From assembly GCA_041394905.1 (NCBI GenBank), contig JAWKHJ010000029.1, forward strand, positions 6,305 to 70,304: a DNA stretch of 64,000 bases, read 5' to 3'. The notes beneath the pieces are model-generated. The model was not told the origin of the DNA, did no database searches, and was given only the letters and a program-made list of their open reading frames with translations. Numbering within the stretch: the first letter of the stretch is position 1; each line of letters starts with the position of its first letter. Both the position numbers and the translations under genes were made by a program. Positions 47,377 through 57,302 of the stretch are shown piece after piece. The stretch comes from RI-231 sp041394905 (GTDB lineage: Bacteria; Acidobacteriota; Terriglobia; Bryobacterales; UBA6623).

Positions 47377-48431
47377 TTAGAACAGCGACGGCAGCCAGGT
47401 GAGCAGGCGTTCCGACAGCGATGGCGGTTTCACCTGCATCGGTTCCGGCAGCGCCACGCTCTTCGATGCGCGGCGGGGCCTGGCAGGACCTTCCGAAGCG
47501 AGATACACACGCTGCCCAATCAGCACGTACGTGCGCTCTTTCAACTGGCCCTCGCGCTCGACTGTCAGCTGAAATCCCGGCCCCGAGCCTTTCTCCGACT
47601 CGACCTGTGGTAGTTGGACCACCGGCAGGTAGCCCTCGACGCCGCGCTCCAGCCGAATCGTCTGATAGGCGTCGCGGTGGTTACTCCAGCGGAAGACGCG
47701 AATACGGTCGAAGTCGAACTCGCGGCGCTCGCGCGGGCTTTGCACCCACAACCAAGTCTGTTTTTTTTCGCCGGTCAGCTCATCCGTCACGGGGCCAAGC
47801 CCGAAGTACGCCAGGATGCGGCGTCCCTCGGCGTACTGCGCAACCTCGATCGGGATCGCGGAGTACGTGCGCGAACCCAGCACCCAACCGGCAACGCCCG
47901 TGGGTAAGCGCACCAAGTACCAATCTTCGCGGGGCGCCTCCGGCGGCATCGTCACTTCGCCCTCTTCGCGCCGCACCACGCGCCTGCGATGCAGCAAGTC
48001 CGCCCCCTCATCCTTCTCCATGCGGTAGATGGTCGGTGACCAGCGGTAGGGCTCCAAGTGGACGTTGAGATCGTCGAAGGCGCGCAGCTCGCCCTGGGGA
48101 GTAAAGACCTTGGCGCGTTGGGTCAGGATCTCGAGACGGCGCTTCACGTCGTAGGAGATGAGCTCGTCTTCCCGGGCCCAGCCTTCCAGGCCCGGCCCGG
48201 CCTGCACACGCACCAATTGCGCCGGCGGCCCACGATGTCGACCGGACCGCCCAGCGGCACGCGGACGACCACGGAAGAGCGGGGATCGAGCTCAGCGCGA
48301 ACTTCCACGCCATCCCGAGCGGCCCAAGCTTTCTCTGCGGAGGTGGTTTCGGTGCGGGCGGTGCAACCGACAAGGAGAACAACGGCGAAGAGGGCAACTA
48401 TTAGGGCGGGACACACCTTCCCCACCCGCAC
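47377..48431 (-). CDS. SH3b-domain lipoprotein, hypothetical (one frameshift)
   Basis: About 350 residues from a GTG at 48431. Lipoprotein leader ALIVALFAVVLLVGCTA. A bacterial SH3-like domain follows: GVEVRAELDPRSSVVVRVPL, then WVRVQAGPGLEGWAREDELI, with a frameshift at about 48225 inside its second strand. A second SH3-like segment occurs near YLVRLPTGVAGWVLGS. The C-terminal half has no known domain (YQTIRLERGVEGYLPVVQLP) and ends with a hydrophobic LLTWLPSLF. Probably an outer-membrane or periplasmic protein binding the cell wall. It lies upstream of hemE in the same direction. Confidence 0.65.
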
Positions 48432-48571
48432 TTGCCTGCCCGGTCAAGCGCGCCACATCCGAGCAGCCTCCCGAGCCGCTGCGTGCACGCCATTGGTTTC
48501 CCTCGCTTCCGTTCGTTTTGTTTGATCGACGGTCCGCTCGGGCTGCGGCTCGCCTGACACCAGATAGCGTA

Positions 48572-49454
48572 CTAAAAAACGATGATCGGGTGATAAATTT
48601 GCGGCAGACGCAATTCTCCGATGGCGAGTAACCGCCCGTCAGGACCGATCGCTTTGACGCGACGGGCGACGGCCCCCGTCGGGAACGCCAGAGTTCGGAA
48701 GTCGCGGCCGTGCTGAATGCGCACCGCCGCAGTCTCGTCCACTCGCTGCGCGGGGATCTCCGGAAGAAGCTCCGCCGCGTCGACAAAGGCTTCCTCGAGA
48801 GTCCCTTCAGCCTTCCGCGCCTCGAGCTCCTCGAAGGTGTGCGCCATGTTCAAGTCAAACTCGCCCACGGCCGTGCGGCGCAACTCCGTGACGTGTGCGC
48901 CCGGGCCGAGCGCACGCCCCAGGTCATGCGCCAGCGAGCGTACGTATGTCCCGGCTGAACAACGCATGCGCAGCCGGATGCGGTCGCCTTCGACGGAGAG
49001 CAACTCCAGATCGTAAATCTCGATCTCGACCGGATCGAGCGTGACGTCCACGTTCTTGCGGGCAAGCTTGTATGCCGGCGTACCGCCGATCTTCTTGGCT
49101 GAGACCGGCGGCGGGGTCTGCTCAAAACGCCCGCGAAATGGCTCGAGCGCCTTGCACGACGGCTTCGCGTTCCAGGACCACCGCCTGCGCCTCGCCCAAC
49201 GGCTCCCCGTCGGAATCGTAGCTACTAGTCGCGAAACCTACGCGAATCTCAGTCTCGTAGGCGCGGTCATGGTGCAAGAAGAACTGCGACAAACGCGTCG
49301 CCTTGCCGACCACTAGAGGCAGTACCCCTGTCGCCAGGGGATCGAGCGTGCCCAAATGCCCCACACGCTTGACGTTGAGCAGCTTACGCAGCCGCTGAAC
49401 CGCATCGTGGGAAGAAATGCCTTGCGGCTTGTCAACGACGACGACTCCGTCCAT
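48572..49454 (-). CDS. truB: tRNA pseudouridine(55) synthase TruB (one frameshift)
   Basis: Makes pseudouridine 55 in the T-loop of tRNAs. Start MDGVVVVDKPQGISSHDAVQ at 49454; catalytic D38 in VGHLGTLDPLATG. The central AYETEIRVGFATSSYDSDGE is in the first frame. After an indel near 49135 the protein continues as FEQTPPPVSAKKIGGTPAYK and RIRLRMRCSAGTYVRSLAHD to GELRLPQIYHPIIVF. About 293 residues, the family's usual length. The active site and the thumb region are both intact, so the break looks like a sequence error. Its 5' end lies 50 bp after the secreted hypothetical gene. Confidence 0.9.
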
Positions 49455-49503
49455 CCAATCCCATCTTATCCGCGCTGGGCGAGACGATTGGGCGGTGTCT
49501 AAT

Positions 49504-50040
49504 TTAGCTGCCCGCGCAGAAGCCGTCGATCTGGTGCAGCGGCGCGCTGAGCACCTTGTCCCCAATGGCTGCATCGATCCGCTCGAAGCCGAAGGCGAAC
49601 AGTAGCGCGGCGTAGGTGCGCACACCGAGCGGTTCCAGCCGCGAGCGGATTTCGTCGCCACTCATTGCGGCCCCGCCACCGCGCAGCGTCAGGAAGTCGA
49701 TTCCGTCGAATGCCAGGCCGACGGGAGCGGCAGCGTACTCGCAAAGCGCCCGCTTCGGGTCGGGGGTCACGGCGCTCAACTGCAGAGGGAAGACTCGGGC
49801 GCGGCGGCCTTCACAAACAACCGACAGAGCCTCGCCAGGCGCCGCCGGGGTGACGGGGAAACCGTCCGCTCGGAGCTTTTCGAGCTTACGGCAGAGCGCC
49901 GAGCGGCCGTCCTCGTCGGCGCCGATGCGCACCTCGGCGATGCTGACCGTCATCTCGGCAAGACGCCGTGGCGTTGGGCCTGGTTGCTGCGCGAAAACCG
50001 AACCCGCAAAAGCGAGCGCCAGTGTGGCGATACGTATCAT
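49504..50040 (-). CDS. Secreted hypothetical protein
   Basis: 178 residues from the ATG at 50040. Signal peptide RIATLALAFAGSVFAQ. The mature part has three cysteines (SALCRKL, SVVCEGR, RALCEYA) and FDGIDFLTLRGGGAAMSGDE. No family recognised. The frame stays open much further upstream through the antisense of the amidase gene, but the signal peptide fixes the start. Its promoter region is shared with the divergent carbamoylputrescine amidase gene. Confidence 0.55.
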   Translation of the reverse strand: MIRIATLALAFAGSVFAQQPGPTPRRLAEMTVSIAEVRIGADEDGRSALCRKLEKLRADGFPVTPAAPGEALSVVCEGRRARVFPLQLSAVTPDPKRALCEYAAAPVGLAFDGIDFLTLRGGGAAMSGDEIRSRLEPLGVRTYAALLFAFGFERIDAAIGDKVLSAPLHQIDGFCAGS

Positions 50041-50094
50041 CTCGCTGCGCCTGAGTATACGCGCTGCCGCGAATCCGGCGGGTATCATGAAACG

Positions 50095-51006
50095 GTGAGC
50101 CAATCCCGCACAGCAGTTGTCGGTCTCGTCCAAATGTCCTGTTCGGCCGACCCGGCGGCCAACCTCGAGAAAGTTCTCGACCGTATTGCCGGAGCCGCCA
50201 AGCAGGGCGCGCAGATCGTCTGTTTGCAGGAGCTGTTCCGCTCGCAGTATTTCTGCCAGGAAGAGAACGCGGATCTGTTCAACCTCGCCGAGCCGATTCC
50301 GGGCCCCTCGTCCCAGGCCCTGGACAAGGCCGCCAAGCAGCATGGCGTCGTGATCGTCGGATCGCTGTTCGAACGGCGCGCGGCGGGCGTTTACCACAAC
50401 ACCGCTACCGTCCACGACGCGGACGGACGCATGCTCGGGATGTATCGCAAGATGCACATCCCCGACGATCCGCTCTTTTACGAGAAGTACTACTTCACCC
50501 CCGGCGATCTTGGCTTCAAGGTCTTCGAGACGCGTTTTGGCCGCATCGGTACCCTCGTCTGCTGGGACCAGTGGTATCCCGAAGCAGCGCGCCTGACCGC
50601 CCTGCGCGGCGCGGACTTGTTGGTCTATCCCACCGCCATCGGCTGGCATCCGGGCGAAAAAGACGAGTGGGGCGAGCGCCAGCGCGAAGCTTGGCGCACC
50701 ATCCAACGCTCCCACGCCGTGGCGAACAATCTCTACGTCGCAGCCGTCAACCGGGTCGGCGTCGAAAAGCCGCTCAGCGAGTCACAAGACCGGCCGCTGA
50801 CCTACCAGGGCATCGAATTTTGGGGCGACTCCTTCGTCGCCGGACCGATGGGAGAAGTCCTCGCACGCGCGGGCTCCGGCGAGGAGATCCTGCTGGCCGA
50901 ATGCGACTTCGCCAAGATCGAAACCATCCGCCGCAATTGGCCGTTCTTGCGCGATAGGCGCATCGACGCCTACACCGGCATTGAGCGGCGCTTCCTGGAC
51001 GCCTAG
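50095..51006 (+). CDS. aguB: N-carbamoylputrescine amidase (nitrilase superfamily)
   Basis: 303 residues from a GTG at 50095. The nitrilase triad is E46 (VCLQELFRSQYFC), K119 (YRKMHIPDDP) and C156 (IGTLVCWDQWYPEAARL). The segments PDDPLFYEKYYFTPGD and YPTAIGWHPGEKDEWGERQ are characteristic of N-carbamoylputrescine amidases, which release putrescine in the arginine decarboxylase/agmatine deiminase route. The partner agmatine deiminase (aguA) is not in the window. Cytoplasmic; no indels. Confidence 0.88.
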   Translation: MSQSRTAVVGLVQMSCSADPAANLEKVLDRIAGAAKQGAQIVCLQELFRSQYFCQEENADLFNLAEPIPGPSSQALDKAAKQHGVVIVGSLFERRAAGVYHNTATVHDADGRMLGMYRKMHIPDDPLFYEKYYFTPGDLGFKVFETRFGRIGTLVCWDQWYPEAARLTALRGADLLVYPTAIGWHPGEKDEWGERQREAWRTIQRSHAVANNLYVAAVNRVGVEKPLSESQDRPLTYQGIEFWGDSFVAGPMGEVLARAGSGEEILLAECDFAKIETIRRNWPFLRDRRIDAYTGIERRFLDA

Positions 51007-51069
51007 CCTGTTGAACAACTTGCTGAATCGGGGGAACTTTGCTCGAATAGCATCGTACCTTCGAGTGGA

Positions 51070-52056
51070 ATGACGGTCCCGCGCGGAACAATCCTATGGC
51101 TGCTCGCCGCCTTGGCCTTGCCCGCTGTTTTGCAGGCGGACTCGGATCGGGTCATGATCGGCGACAACATCTACGTCGGAGCCGATGAAGAGATCGGCGA
51201 CGCTGTCTGCATCGGCTGTTCCATCCGCATCGACGGCAAGGTGCGTGACGCCGTCGCCATCGGCGGGTCCATCATCCTCAACGGCGAAGCAAAAGATACG
51301 GTTGCCGTCGGCGGCTCGATCGAGATCGCCGGCAAGTCTCATGAAGCGGTCGCCGTCGCTGGGCGGCTGAGGATCTCGGGCGAAGTCGAACGGGACGCCG
51401 TCTCGGTGCTCGGCGGCGTCAGCCTCTCGCCCGGCGCGCGGGTCGGGCACGACCTGGTTTCCGTGTTGGGAGTGATCGAGGGCTTGCCCGGCGCGGATGT
51501 CGGCGGCTCGATCCACCAGAGCGGCAAGTTTCGCCCCGTAGCCCTGTCAGGGATTGTCGTCTTCATCGTGCTGATGGTGATTGTGGCGGTCGCTTTCTGG
51601 CCGATCGCCATCTTGGTGATGATCACAATCCTAGGCCCGCGGCGCGTCTCGGTGTTGCGCGAGACTGTGAGCGAGCGCGCGGGCATGTGCCTGCTACTAG
51701 GGTTCGGCGCCTGGATCGCCTCGATCATGCTGCCGATCGTTCTGTTCTGGTTGCCGCCGGCCGACTTCATCATTGGAGTCGCGTTCTTCGTGCTGGCCGC
51801 CATTGGCTACACCGGCGTGAGCTTCTGGGTGGGCGGCGCATTCGTCAAGTCGCGCAGCATCGCCGCAACGGGTGTGGTCGGCGCCATCTTGATCACGATC
51901 ATCCAGTTCATCCCCGTCATCGGCTGGTTCATCGCAACGCCGGTCTTCGGGTTTCTGGCCTTGGGCGCCGCGGTGCTCAGCGGCTTCGGGACGTCGCCGG
52001 ATTGGATGATCCAGCGGTCGGAAGTCGATCCGATTCCCAGACCCGCCCTGCGCTAG
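51070..52056 (+). CDS. Polymer-forming beta-helix membrane protein
   Basis: 328 residues. Signal peptide LLAALALPAVLQA. Residues 25-150 form short beta repeats with a period of about 18 (DAVAIGGSIILNGEAKDTVA, VGGSIEIAGKSHEAVAVAG), the texture of bactofilin-like or polymer-forming right-handed helices, but placed outside the cytoplasm. Four or five membrane helices follow (GIVVFIVLMVIVAVAFW, ILITIIQFIPVIGWFIATPV). The short C-terminus carries SGFGTSPDWM. Function unknown; an envelope structural or sensing role fits. The Sel1 gene starts 5 bp after it. Confidence 0.6.
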   Translation: MTVPRGTILWLLAALALPAVLQADSDRVMIGDNIYVGADEEIGDAVCIGCSIRIDGKVRDAVAIGGSIILNGEAKDTVAVGGSIEIAGKSHEAVAVAGRLRISGEVERDAVSVLGGVSLSPGARVGHDLVSVLGVIEGLPGADVGGSIHQSGKFRPVALSGIVVFIVLMVIVAVAFWPIAILVMITILGPRRVSVLRETVSERAGMCLLLGFGAWIASIMLPIVLFWLPPADFIIGVAFFVLAAIGYTGVSFWVGGAFVKSRSIAATGVVGAILITIIQFIPVIGWFIATPVFGFLALGAAVLSGFGTSPDWMIQRSEVDPIPRPALR

Positions 52057-52061
52057 CAACC

Positions 52062-52997
52062 ATGTTGCTTCTCCCGCATTCCGTCGAGCTTCTTCCTCTC
52101 TTGGCGTTACTCCCCATCGTGGCTGCGGCTCAGATGCCCGCCGGCGCCGAGCAATATCGCCAAGGAAACTACCCAGCAGCCCACCAAGCGCTTGAACCAC
52201 AGGCGAAAGCCGGCGACCCAGTCGCCGAATTTCTGGTCGGGCAAGCCTACGAAATGGGCCACGGCGTTACGCGGGACAACCGGATTGCGCAGAGTTGGTA
52301 TGCGCGAGCCCGCCGCACCGCACTTCCGCAGCAACTCAAGGCCCCAGCCGAACAAGGGGACGCGCTGGCCCAGACTTTGCTCGGCATCTGCCGCCAGTAC
52401 GGCATCGGAATCGAACAAGACCCGAAAGCCGCGCTCGACTGGTACCGCAAAGCCGCACAACAGGGTTACCCGGAAGCACAGGTCAACTTAGGCGCGATGC
52501 TCCGTCGCGGGGACGCCGGGGAGCCGGACCTCGAGACCGGCTTCCAGTGGTTCCAGAAAGCCGCCACGCAAGGCAACCTGATGGCGATTTACAACGTGGG
52601 GGTCGCCTACAGCGAAGGTTCGGGCGTGGCGCAGGACTTCGAAGAGGCAGCGCGAGAGTTCCAACGCGCAGCCGATAAGGGCTATCCAGGCGCGCAATAC
52701 AACCTCGGCATGGCGTATCTGCAAGGCAAAGGCGTTGCACAGGACGACGCGAAAGCTGTGTCGCTCTTCGGCGCCGCCGCGGAAGAAGGCTACGTGCCGG
52801 CGCAGTTCAACTTGGCGCTCTCGCTTTTTCTGGGTCGCGGCGTCCAAGCCAATCCGGCGGCGGCCTACTATTGGGCGAGCTTGGCGGCCGTCGCCGGTCA
52901 CCCTCAAGGCGAGCGCCTGCGCAATGATTGCGCCAAGCAGATGACGCCGGAGCAGCTTGCAGCCGCGGAAGCGCGCGTCAAGGCGACGACCCGCTGA
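52062..52997 (+). CDS. Secreted Sel1-repeat (TPR-like) protein
   Basis: 311 residues from the ATG at 52062. Signal peptide LLPLLALLPIVAAAQ. At least six Sel1 repeats of 36 residues follow (AEFLVGQAYEMGHGVTRDNR, AQTLLGICRQYGIGIEQDPK, AIYNVGVAYSEGSGVAQDFE, AQYNLGMAYLQGKGVAQDDA). They form a helical solenoid for protein binding outside the cytoplasm. It is coupled to the polymer-forming protein upstream, so the two may act together in the envelope. It is convergent with the GH51 gene with a 3-bp gap. Confidence 0.8.
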   Translation: MLLLPHSVELLPLLALLPIVAAAQMPAGAEQYRQGNYPAAHQALEPQAKAGDPVAEFLVGQAYEMGHGVTRDNRIAQSWYARARRTALPQQLKAPAEQGDALAQTLLGICRQYGIGIEQDPKAALDWYRKAAQQGYPEAQVNLGAMLRRGDAGEPDLETGFQWFQKAATQGNLMAIYNVGVAYSEGSGVAQDFEEAAREFQRAADKGYPGAQYNLGMAYLQGKGVAQDDAKAVSLFGAAAEEGYVPAQFNLALSLFLGRGVQANPAAAYYWASLAAVAGHPQGERLRNDCAKQMTPEQLAAAEARVKATTR

Positions 52998-53000
52998 AGC

Positions 53001-54557
53001 CTAACTCCGCAACTTCAACGCGATCACCGACCGCGGCGGCGCCGTCAGCCTCAAGCTCGAGCCCGTCAACGTCGCACCCGTGAACGGCTTCGGGACCACC
53101 TGATCCGGATCGGCAAACGTATTCCGCGCGTCCATCGTCGCGCCCGCAAGGATGCGGCCCTCCACTTTTGTCGGCGCCTTGCCTCCCAGCTCGGCCGCGA
53201 GCGTAAGCGGAGCTTCCGCGTCTACGTTGGCCAGCGTCAACGTCACGGCGCCGTCGGCTCCGCGTGAAGCCGAGGCGCTTAGCGCCGGCATCGCGCTCTC
53301 GCCATGCACGTAGTAGTCCGTCTCCAGCTTGAGCGGCAGCGCGGTCGCGTCCTGGTGATCCTTGAACATCTCGAGCACGTGATAGGTCGGCGTCAGCACC
53401 ATCTTGTCGCCTTCGGTCAAGATGGGCGCTTGCAGCACATTGACCAGCTGCGCCAGGTTGGCCAGTGTCACACGCTTGGCGTGGTTGTGGAAGATGTGCA
53501 AAGTCAGCGCCGCCACCAGCGCGTCGCGAATCGTATTCTCCTGGTAGAGAAAGCTCGGGTTCCGTCCTGGCTCGGGGGAATACCACGTGCCCCACTCGTC
53601 GACGTAGAGCTTCACCTTACCGTCGGGATCGTGCTCGTCCATGATCTGGATCGAGTCCGAGACGAGCGTTTCCATGAATAGCGCGTGGTTGAGGATCTTG
53701 ATCCAGTCGTCCTCCTCGAAACCCGTGGAGGGAACTTTCTCATTCCAGACTGAGCTGCCGATTGTGTAGAAGTGCAGCGAGACCGCCTCCATGTTGGACG
53801 GGATGCGCCGCATCAGGGTCTCGATCCAGTCGAGGTCGCCGCCGCTCGGTCCACCCGCGACTCGCATCATCTTGTTGTCGCCGTAATTGCGCGCGTAAAC
53901 GGCGAAGCGGCGGTAAAGGTCGGCGTAGTAGTCCGCCGTCATGTTGCCGCCGCAGCCCCAGTTCTCGTTGCCCACGCCGAGAAACGGGATCTTCCAGGGC
54001 TTGTCGCGGCCATTCTTGCGCCGTAGCTCCGCCATCGAAGAGTCGCCGGGATGCGTGATGTACTCGATCCAGTCCGCCATCTCGCGCGGCGTGCCGCTGC
54101 CCACGTTCGCCGCGACGTATGGGTCCGCACCGCACTGCTCGCACAGATCCATGAACTCGTGGGTACCGAACGCGTTGTCCTCCACCACGCCGCCCCAATG
54201 GATGTTCACCGAGCGCGGACGATCCTCGCGCGGCCCAATACCGGCGCGCCAGTCGTACTGATCGGCAAAGCATCCGCCCGGCCAGCGCAGGTTCGGGATC
54301 CGCATCTTGCGCAGCGCCGCGACGATGTCGTTGCGAATGCCGCGCGTGTTCGGAATCGGCGAGTCCGGCCCCACCCAGATGCCGCCGTAAATGCAGTGCC
54401 CCAGATGCTCGGCAAAGTGGCCGTAGACGTGTTTGCTGATCTGCGGCCCCGAGCCGTCCAAGCGGAAACTCAGCTTGGCTTGGCGCGCGGCGGGTTGCTG
54501 CGCGGCGGCGGAAGAGGCAGCGGCGAGGGCGAGAAACGTTCGGCGGGACAGCGACAT
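53001..54557 (-). CDS. GH51 alpha-L-arabinofuranosidase, Tat-exported
   Basis: 518 residues. Tat leader SRRTFLALAAASSAAAQ. Catalytic acid/base E198 in FLGVGNENWGCGG and nucleophile E321 in LYVDEWGTWYSPE, with the family segments YGHFAEHLGHCIYGG and RIPNLRWPGGCFADQYDWR. It removes arabinose side chains from plant arabinan and arabinoxylan. A C-terminal beta domain is present. Unlike many GH51 enzymes, which are cytoplasmic, the leader predicts a periplasmic or secreted enzyme, which fits a polymer-degrading soil bacterium. Intact frame. Confidence 0.92.
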   Translation of the reverse strand: MSLSRRTFLALAAASSAAAQQPAARQAKLSFRLDGSGPQISKHVYGHFAEHLGHCIYGGIWVGPDSPIPNTRGIRNDIVAALRKMRIPNLRWPGGCFADQYDWRAGIGPREDRPRSVNIHWGGVVEDNAFGTHEFMDLCEQCGADPYVAANVGSGTPREMADWIEYITHPGDSSMAELRRKNGRDKPWKIPFLGVGNENWGCGGNMTADYYADLYRRFAVYARNYGDNKMMRVAGGPSGGDLDWIETLMRRIPSNMEAVSLHFYTIGSSVWNEKVPSTGFEEDDWIKILNHALFMETLVSDSIQIMDEHDPDGKVKLYVDEWGTWYSPEPGRNPSFLYQENTIRDALVAALTLHIFHNHAKRVTLANLAQLVNVLQAPILTEGDKMVLTPTYHVLEMFKDHQDATALPLKLETDYYVHGESAMPALSASASRGADGAVTLTLANVDAEAPLTLAAELGGKAPTKVEGRILAGATMDARNTFADPDQVVPKPFTGATLTGSSLRLTAPPRSVIALKLRS

Positions 54558-54595
54558 TGCGCTAAGCAGTGTAGCGGACCCGCTCCGAGCAACGC

Positions 54596-55368
54596 TCAGC
54601 GCGCGGTGCGTGTGGCCAAATCGAAGCTTTGTCCCGGCGCCAGCAGGTAGAACGGCTCTTTCTTCGAGCTGCGCCGCGAGTCGTAGATCGCCACGTACGA
54701 TTGCCCGATCACCTCGAATACCCCGCCCTGCACGACGATCGCCGTGTCTTCGTCGATGCCGATGCCCAGCAGCTCAGGCTTGGCACGGATCACCTCCAGC
54801 AAGTCGAACTGACGATTGCGGCGCAGCAGGTGCTGGTCGATCCCCACGCCGGGCAGAAAGTTGAAGCCGCGCTCGTGGTCTCCCATCATGATCGTGTTCG
54901 CCTTGGTGTCGCCGCGCACCAGGTAGTCGCCCTGGATCGTCGCTCCGGCGGAAGAGCCGCCAATCACGCACCGCCGCGCGCGAGCAGATTCTTCAGCTCT
55001 TCATGGGTGCGCGTATCGAGGTAGGAGTCGGCCAAGCGCCACTGCCGTCCGCCTGGAAACCACACCCCGCGCGCCTTGCGAATCGGCTCGACGAACGCCT
55101 CCGAGTCCGCCACCTCGCGGTCGTAGGTATGGAGCAGCGTGACGTTGTGCAAGCCTGCCTGCCGCAACGAGTCCAAACCATCCCAATCCGCGCCGTAGTC
55201 CTCGGCCCCGCCCGCCGTCGGAATCACCACGATCGCAGCATCCGGCCCGCCGGCCAGCTCGATGAACCGATTCCAGATGTTTTGATCTTTTAGACCGCCG
55301 CCCACGATGACCAACGAGCCCTGGGCCTGCAAGGAAACGGCGACCAACGCCAACAGAAAGACGCGCAT
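54596..55368 (-). CDS. Cyanophycinase-like S51 peptidase (one frameshift)
   Basis: About 257 residues from the ATG at 55368. Signal peptide MRVFLLALVAVSLQAQ. The N-terminal half has LVIVGGGLKDQNIWNRFIEL, IVVIPTAGGAEDY and GVWFPGGRQWRLADSYLDT. A one-base shift near 54967 precedes the nucleophile elbow VIGGSSAGATIQG. MGDHERGFNFLPGVGIDQHL and LGIGIDEDTAIVVQGG follow. The family cleaves cyanophycin or related Asp-linked dipeptides; exported members may use external peptides. All active-site residues are present, so the shift is probably an error. Confidence 0.8.
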
Positions 55369-55394
55369 CCCAAAAGTATGGCAGGACCCGCGGT

Positions 55395-56533
55395 TCAAGC
55401 TCGACGCGCCTGCCAAGCCCGGAACCGCCGCCAGCTCAACATCCAACCCGTGTAGACCAAAAAGCACGCCGCCAGCGAAGCCACCCCAGCGATCGTCTGC
55501 CCGATCCAGCCGAATACTTCTCCTGTATGGAGAAAGCGTATGTGGGAGCGAATACGCCGGCCCGTGCTCTGGTCAGCGAAGGTCTCCTCTGAGTACCTCG
55601 CCGCTCGACCCATCGATCGTCAGGGTCGAGCGCAGTTGCGGCTGTCCGCCATTGCCGCGATCGACCGAAACGCTGATCTCGCCACCCGGCTTGCTCGCCG
55701 GCCGAAAGTTCAAGCTCTTCCAGCCCGGCACGGCCGCGCGCGCTCGTCCAGGCGGCGTCCAAGCCTTCCAGATTCAGCTCCTGCTGCTCGCCGCCACGTG
55801 GGCCATGCCCGGGGCCGCCACGCCCTGGAGGGCCGCCGCGTCCTGCCGACTGTTGCTCGCCCGTCAGCGCATAGAGCGTCTCGTTCGCCCAGGGGTAGGA
55901 GAAGAACACCGCCGTCGCCACCACAAAGAACAGCGGGATGCCGCACCACAAGCCCATCGTGTTGTGCCAGTTGAAGTCGCGCGCCTTCGCGGGCAACCCG
56001 CTGCGGAACCACACGATCGGCCGCAGATGCTGCCAAGTCCAGCGCTTGGGCCACCACAGATACAAGCCTGTGACGACGATGAACAGGAACGCCAAATTGC
56101 TGGCCCCCGTGATCGCCTTGCCCACTGCCCTGCCCTCGCCCTCCTGCCCCAGCCAGCGGTGCCACGCGATCATCTTGCCGAAGAAGCCGTTCAGGCCCTT
56201 CGCGCCTTCGCCCAACGTATCGCCCGTATAAGGGTTGACCGCCACCGATTCGCGCCCGTAGAGAATCCGCGCCGGGGCCTCCGGGTTGCTTTCGTAGGTG
56301 ACGCCCGACGGAATTTTGCCGCTCTCCAAGCGGGCGCGCTCGAGCAGCGACTGCGGCCCAAGCGGCTCCGCGCCGGACAGCGGCGCCTCCACGTGGAAGC
56401 CGTCCGCCCAGCGCTGCATCTGCTTCTCATAGGTCAGCGCCACGCCGGTGATCGACATGATGAACACCACGATGCCAGTGACGATTCCCGCGATCAGGTG
56501 CAACCAGAAAATCAGCTTTCGAAAGGCCTTCAT
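55395..56533 (-). CDS. PepSY-associated membrane protein, iron-uptake linked (frameshifted)
   Basis: About 379 residues. Four membrane helices: FWLHLIAGIVTGIVVFIMS, NLAFLFIVVTGLYLWW, GIPLFFVVATAVFFSY and GVASLAACFLVYTGWMLSW. The motifs HRWLG and DFNWHNTMGLW carry the conserved histidines of the PepSY-TM family, many of which are found with siderophore receptors and may reduce ferric siderophores. A Gly/Pro/Arg-rich loop (RGGPPGRGGPGHGPRGG) interrupts a periplasmic part. Frameshifts near 55730 and 55590. Third gene of the operon with the siderophore receptor and the PKHD hydroxylase; it starts 81 bp after the latter. Confidence 0.75.
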
Positions 56534-56614
56534 AGAGGGTCTCGCTTCTAGGGACGCGCCGCCCCAGGGCCGGTGACAGCCCGGCTGTTAAGCGTCAGTA
56601 AATTCAGGAGCGCG

Positions 56615-57295
56615 TCAGACCTCGGCCCAACGGCGCAGCAGGTTGTGATAAACGCCGGTGAGTTGCACGGCGGAGGGATGGTCCGGGTTGTCCTGCGCGA
56701 TGCGCTGGATGCCCACGTCGAGGTCGAACAGCAGCGTGCGCTGCGCATCGTCCCGAATCATGCTCTGGATCCAGAAGAATGAGCAGACGCGTGCGCCCCG
56801 CGTCACTGGCCGCACGTTGTGCAAGCTCGTCGAGGGATACAGCACCATCGAGCCCGCCGGCAGCTTCACGCTATGGACCCCGTAGACGTCCTCCACGTAA
56901 AGCTCGCCGCCGTCGTATTCCTCCGGCTCGCTCAGGAACAGCGTCGCGGACAAGTCCGTCCGAATCCTCTGCGTCGTGCCCTTGATCTGCCGAATGGCGT
57001 TATCGACATGCGAGCCAAACGACTGCCCTCCGGCATAACGATTGAACAGCGGCGGAAAGACTCGCTGCGGCAGCGCGCCCGTCAGGAACAGCGCATTCTT
57101 TTCGAGCGCTGCCAAGATGCGATCGCCCAACTCTTGCGCAACGGGCGAATCCTCCGGCAACTGCATGTTGTTCTTGGTGCGCATGGACTGCGGACCAGCC
57201 GTCACGCGCCCATCCACCCACTGGGTCGCGTCGAGTTTGTGGCGAAAGTCGGCCACGTCCTCGGCCGAGAGCACTTGCGGTATTTCGATCAGCAT
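56615..57295 (-). CDS. PKHD-type Fe(II)/2-oxoglutarate hydroxylase (PiuC/YbiX family)
   Basis: 226 residues. Iron ligands H96 and D98 in GQSFGSHVDNAI and H159 in YPSTSLHNVRPV; R169 (TRGARVCSFFW) binds 2-oxoglutarate. The segment FNRYAGGQSFGSHVDN and the ending LTGVYHNLLRRWAEV are diagnostic. PiuC proteins are regularly encoded with TonB siderophore receptors and are induced under iron limitation; their substrate is not settled. It starts 7 bp after the receptor stop, so it is in the same operon. Confidence 0.92.
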   Translation of the reverse strand: MLIEIPQVLSAEDVADFRHKLDATQWVDGRVTAGPQSMRTKNNMQLPEDSPVAQELGDRILAALEKNALFLTGALPQRVFPPLFNRYAGGQSFGSHVDNAIRQIKGTTQRIRTDLSATLFLSEPEEYDGGELYVEDVYGVHSVKLPAGSMVLYPSTSLHNVRPVTRGARVCSFFWIQSMIRDDAQRTLLFDLDVGIQRIAQDNPDHPSAVQLTGVYHNLLRRWAEV

Positions 57296-57302
57296 GGCGT
57301 CC

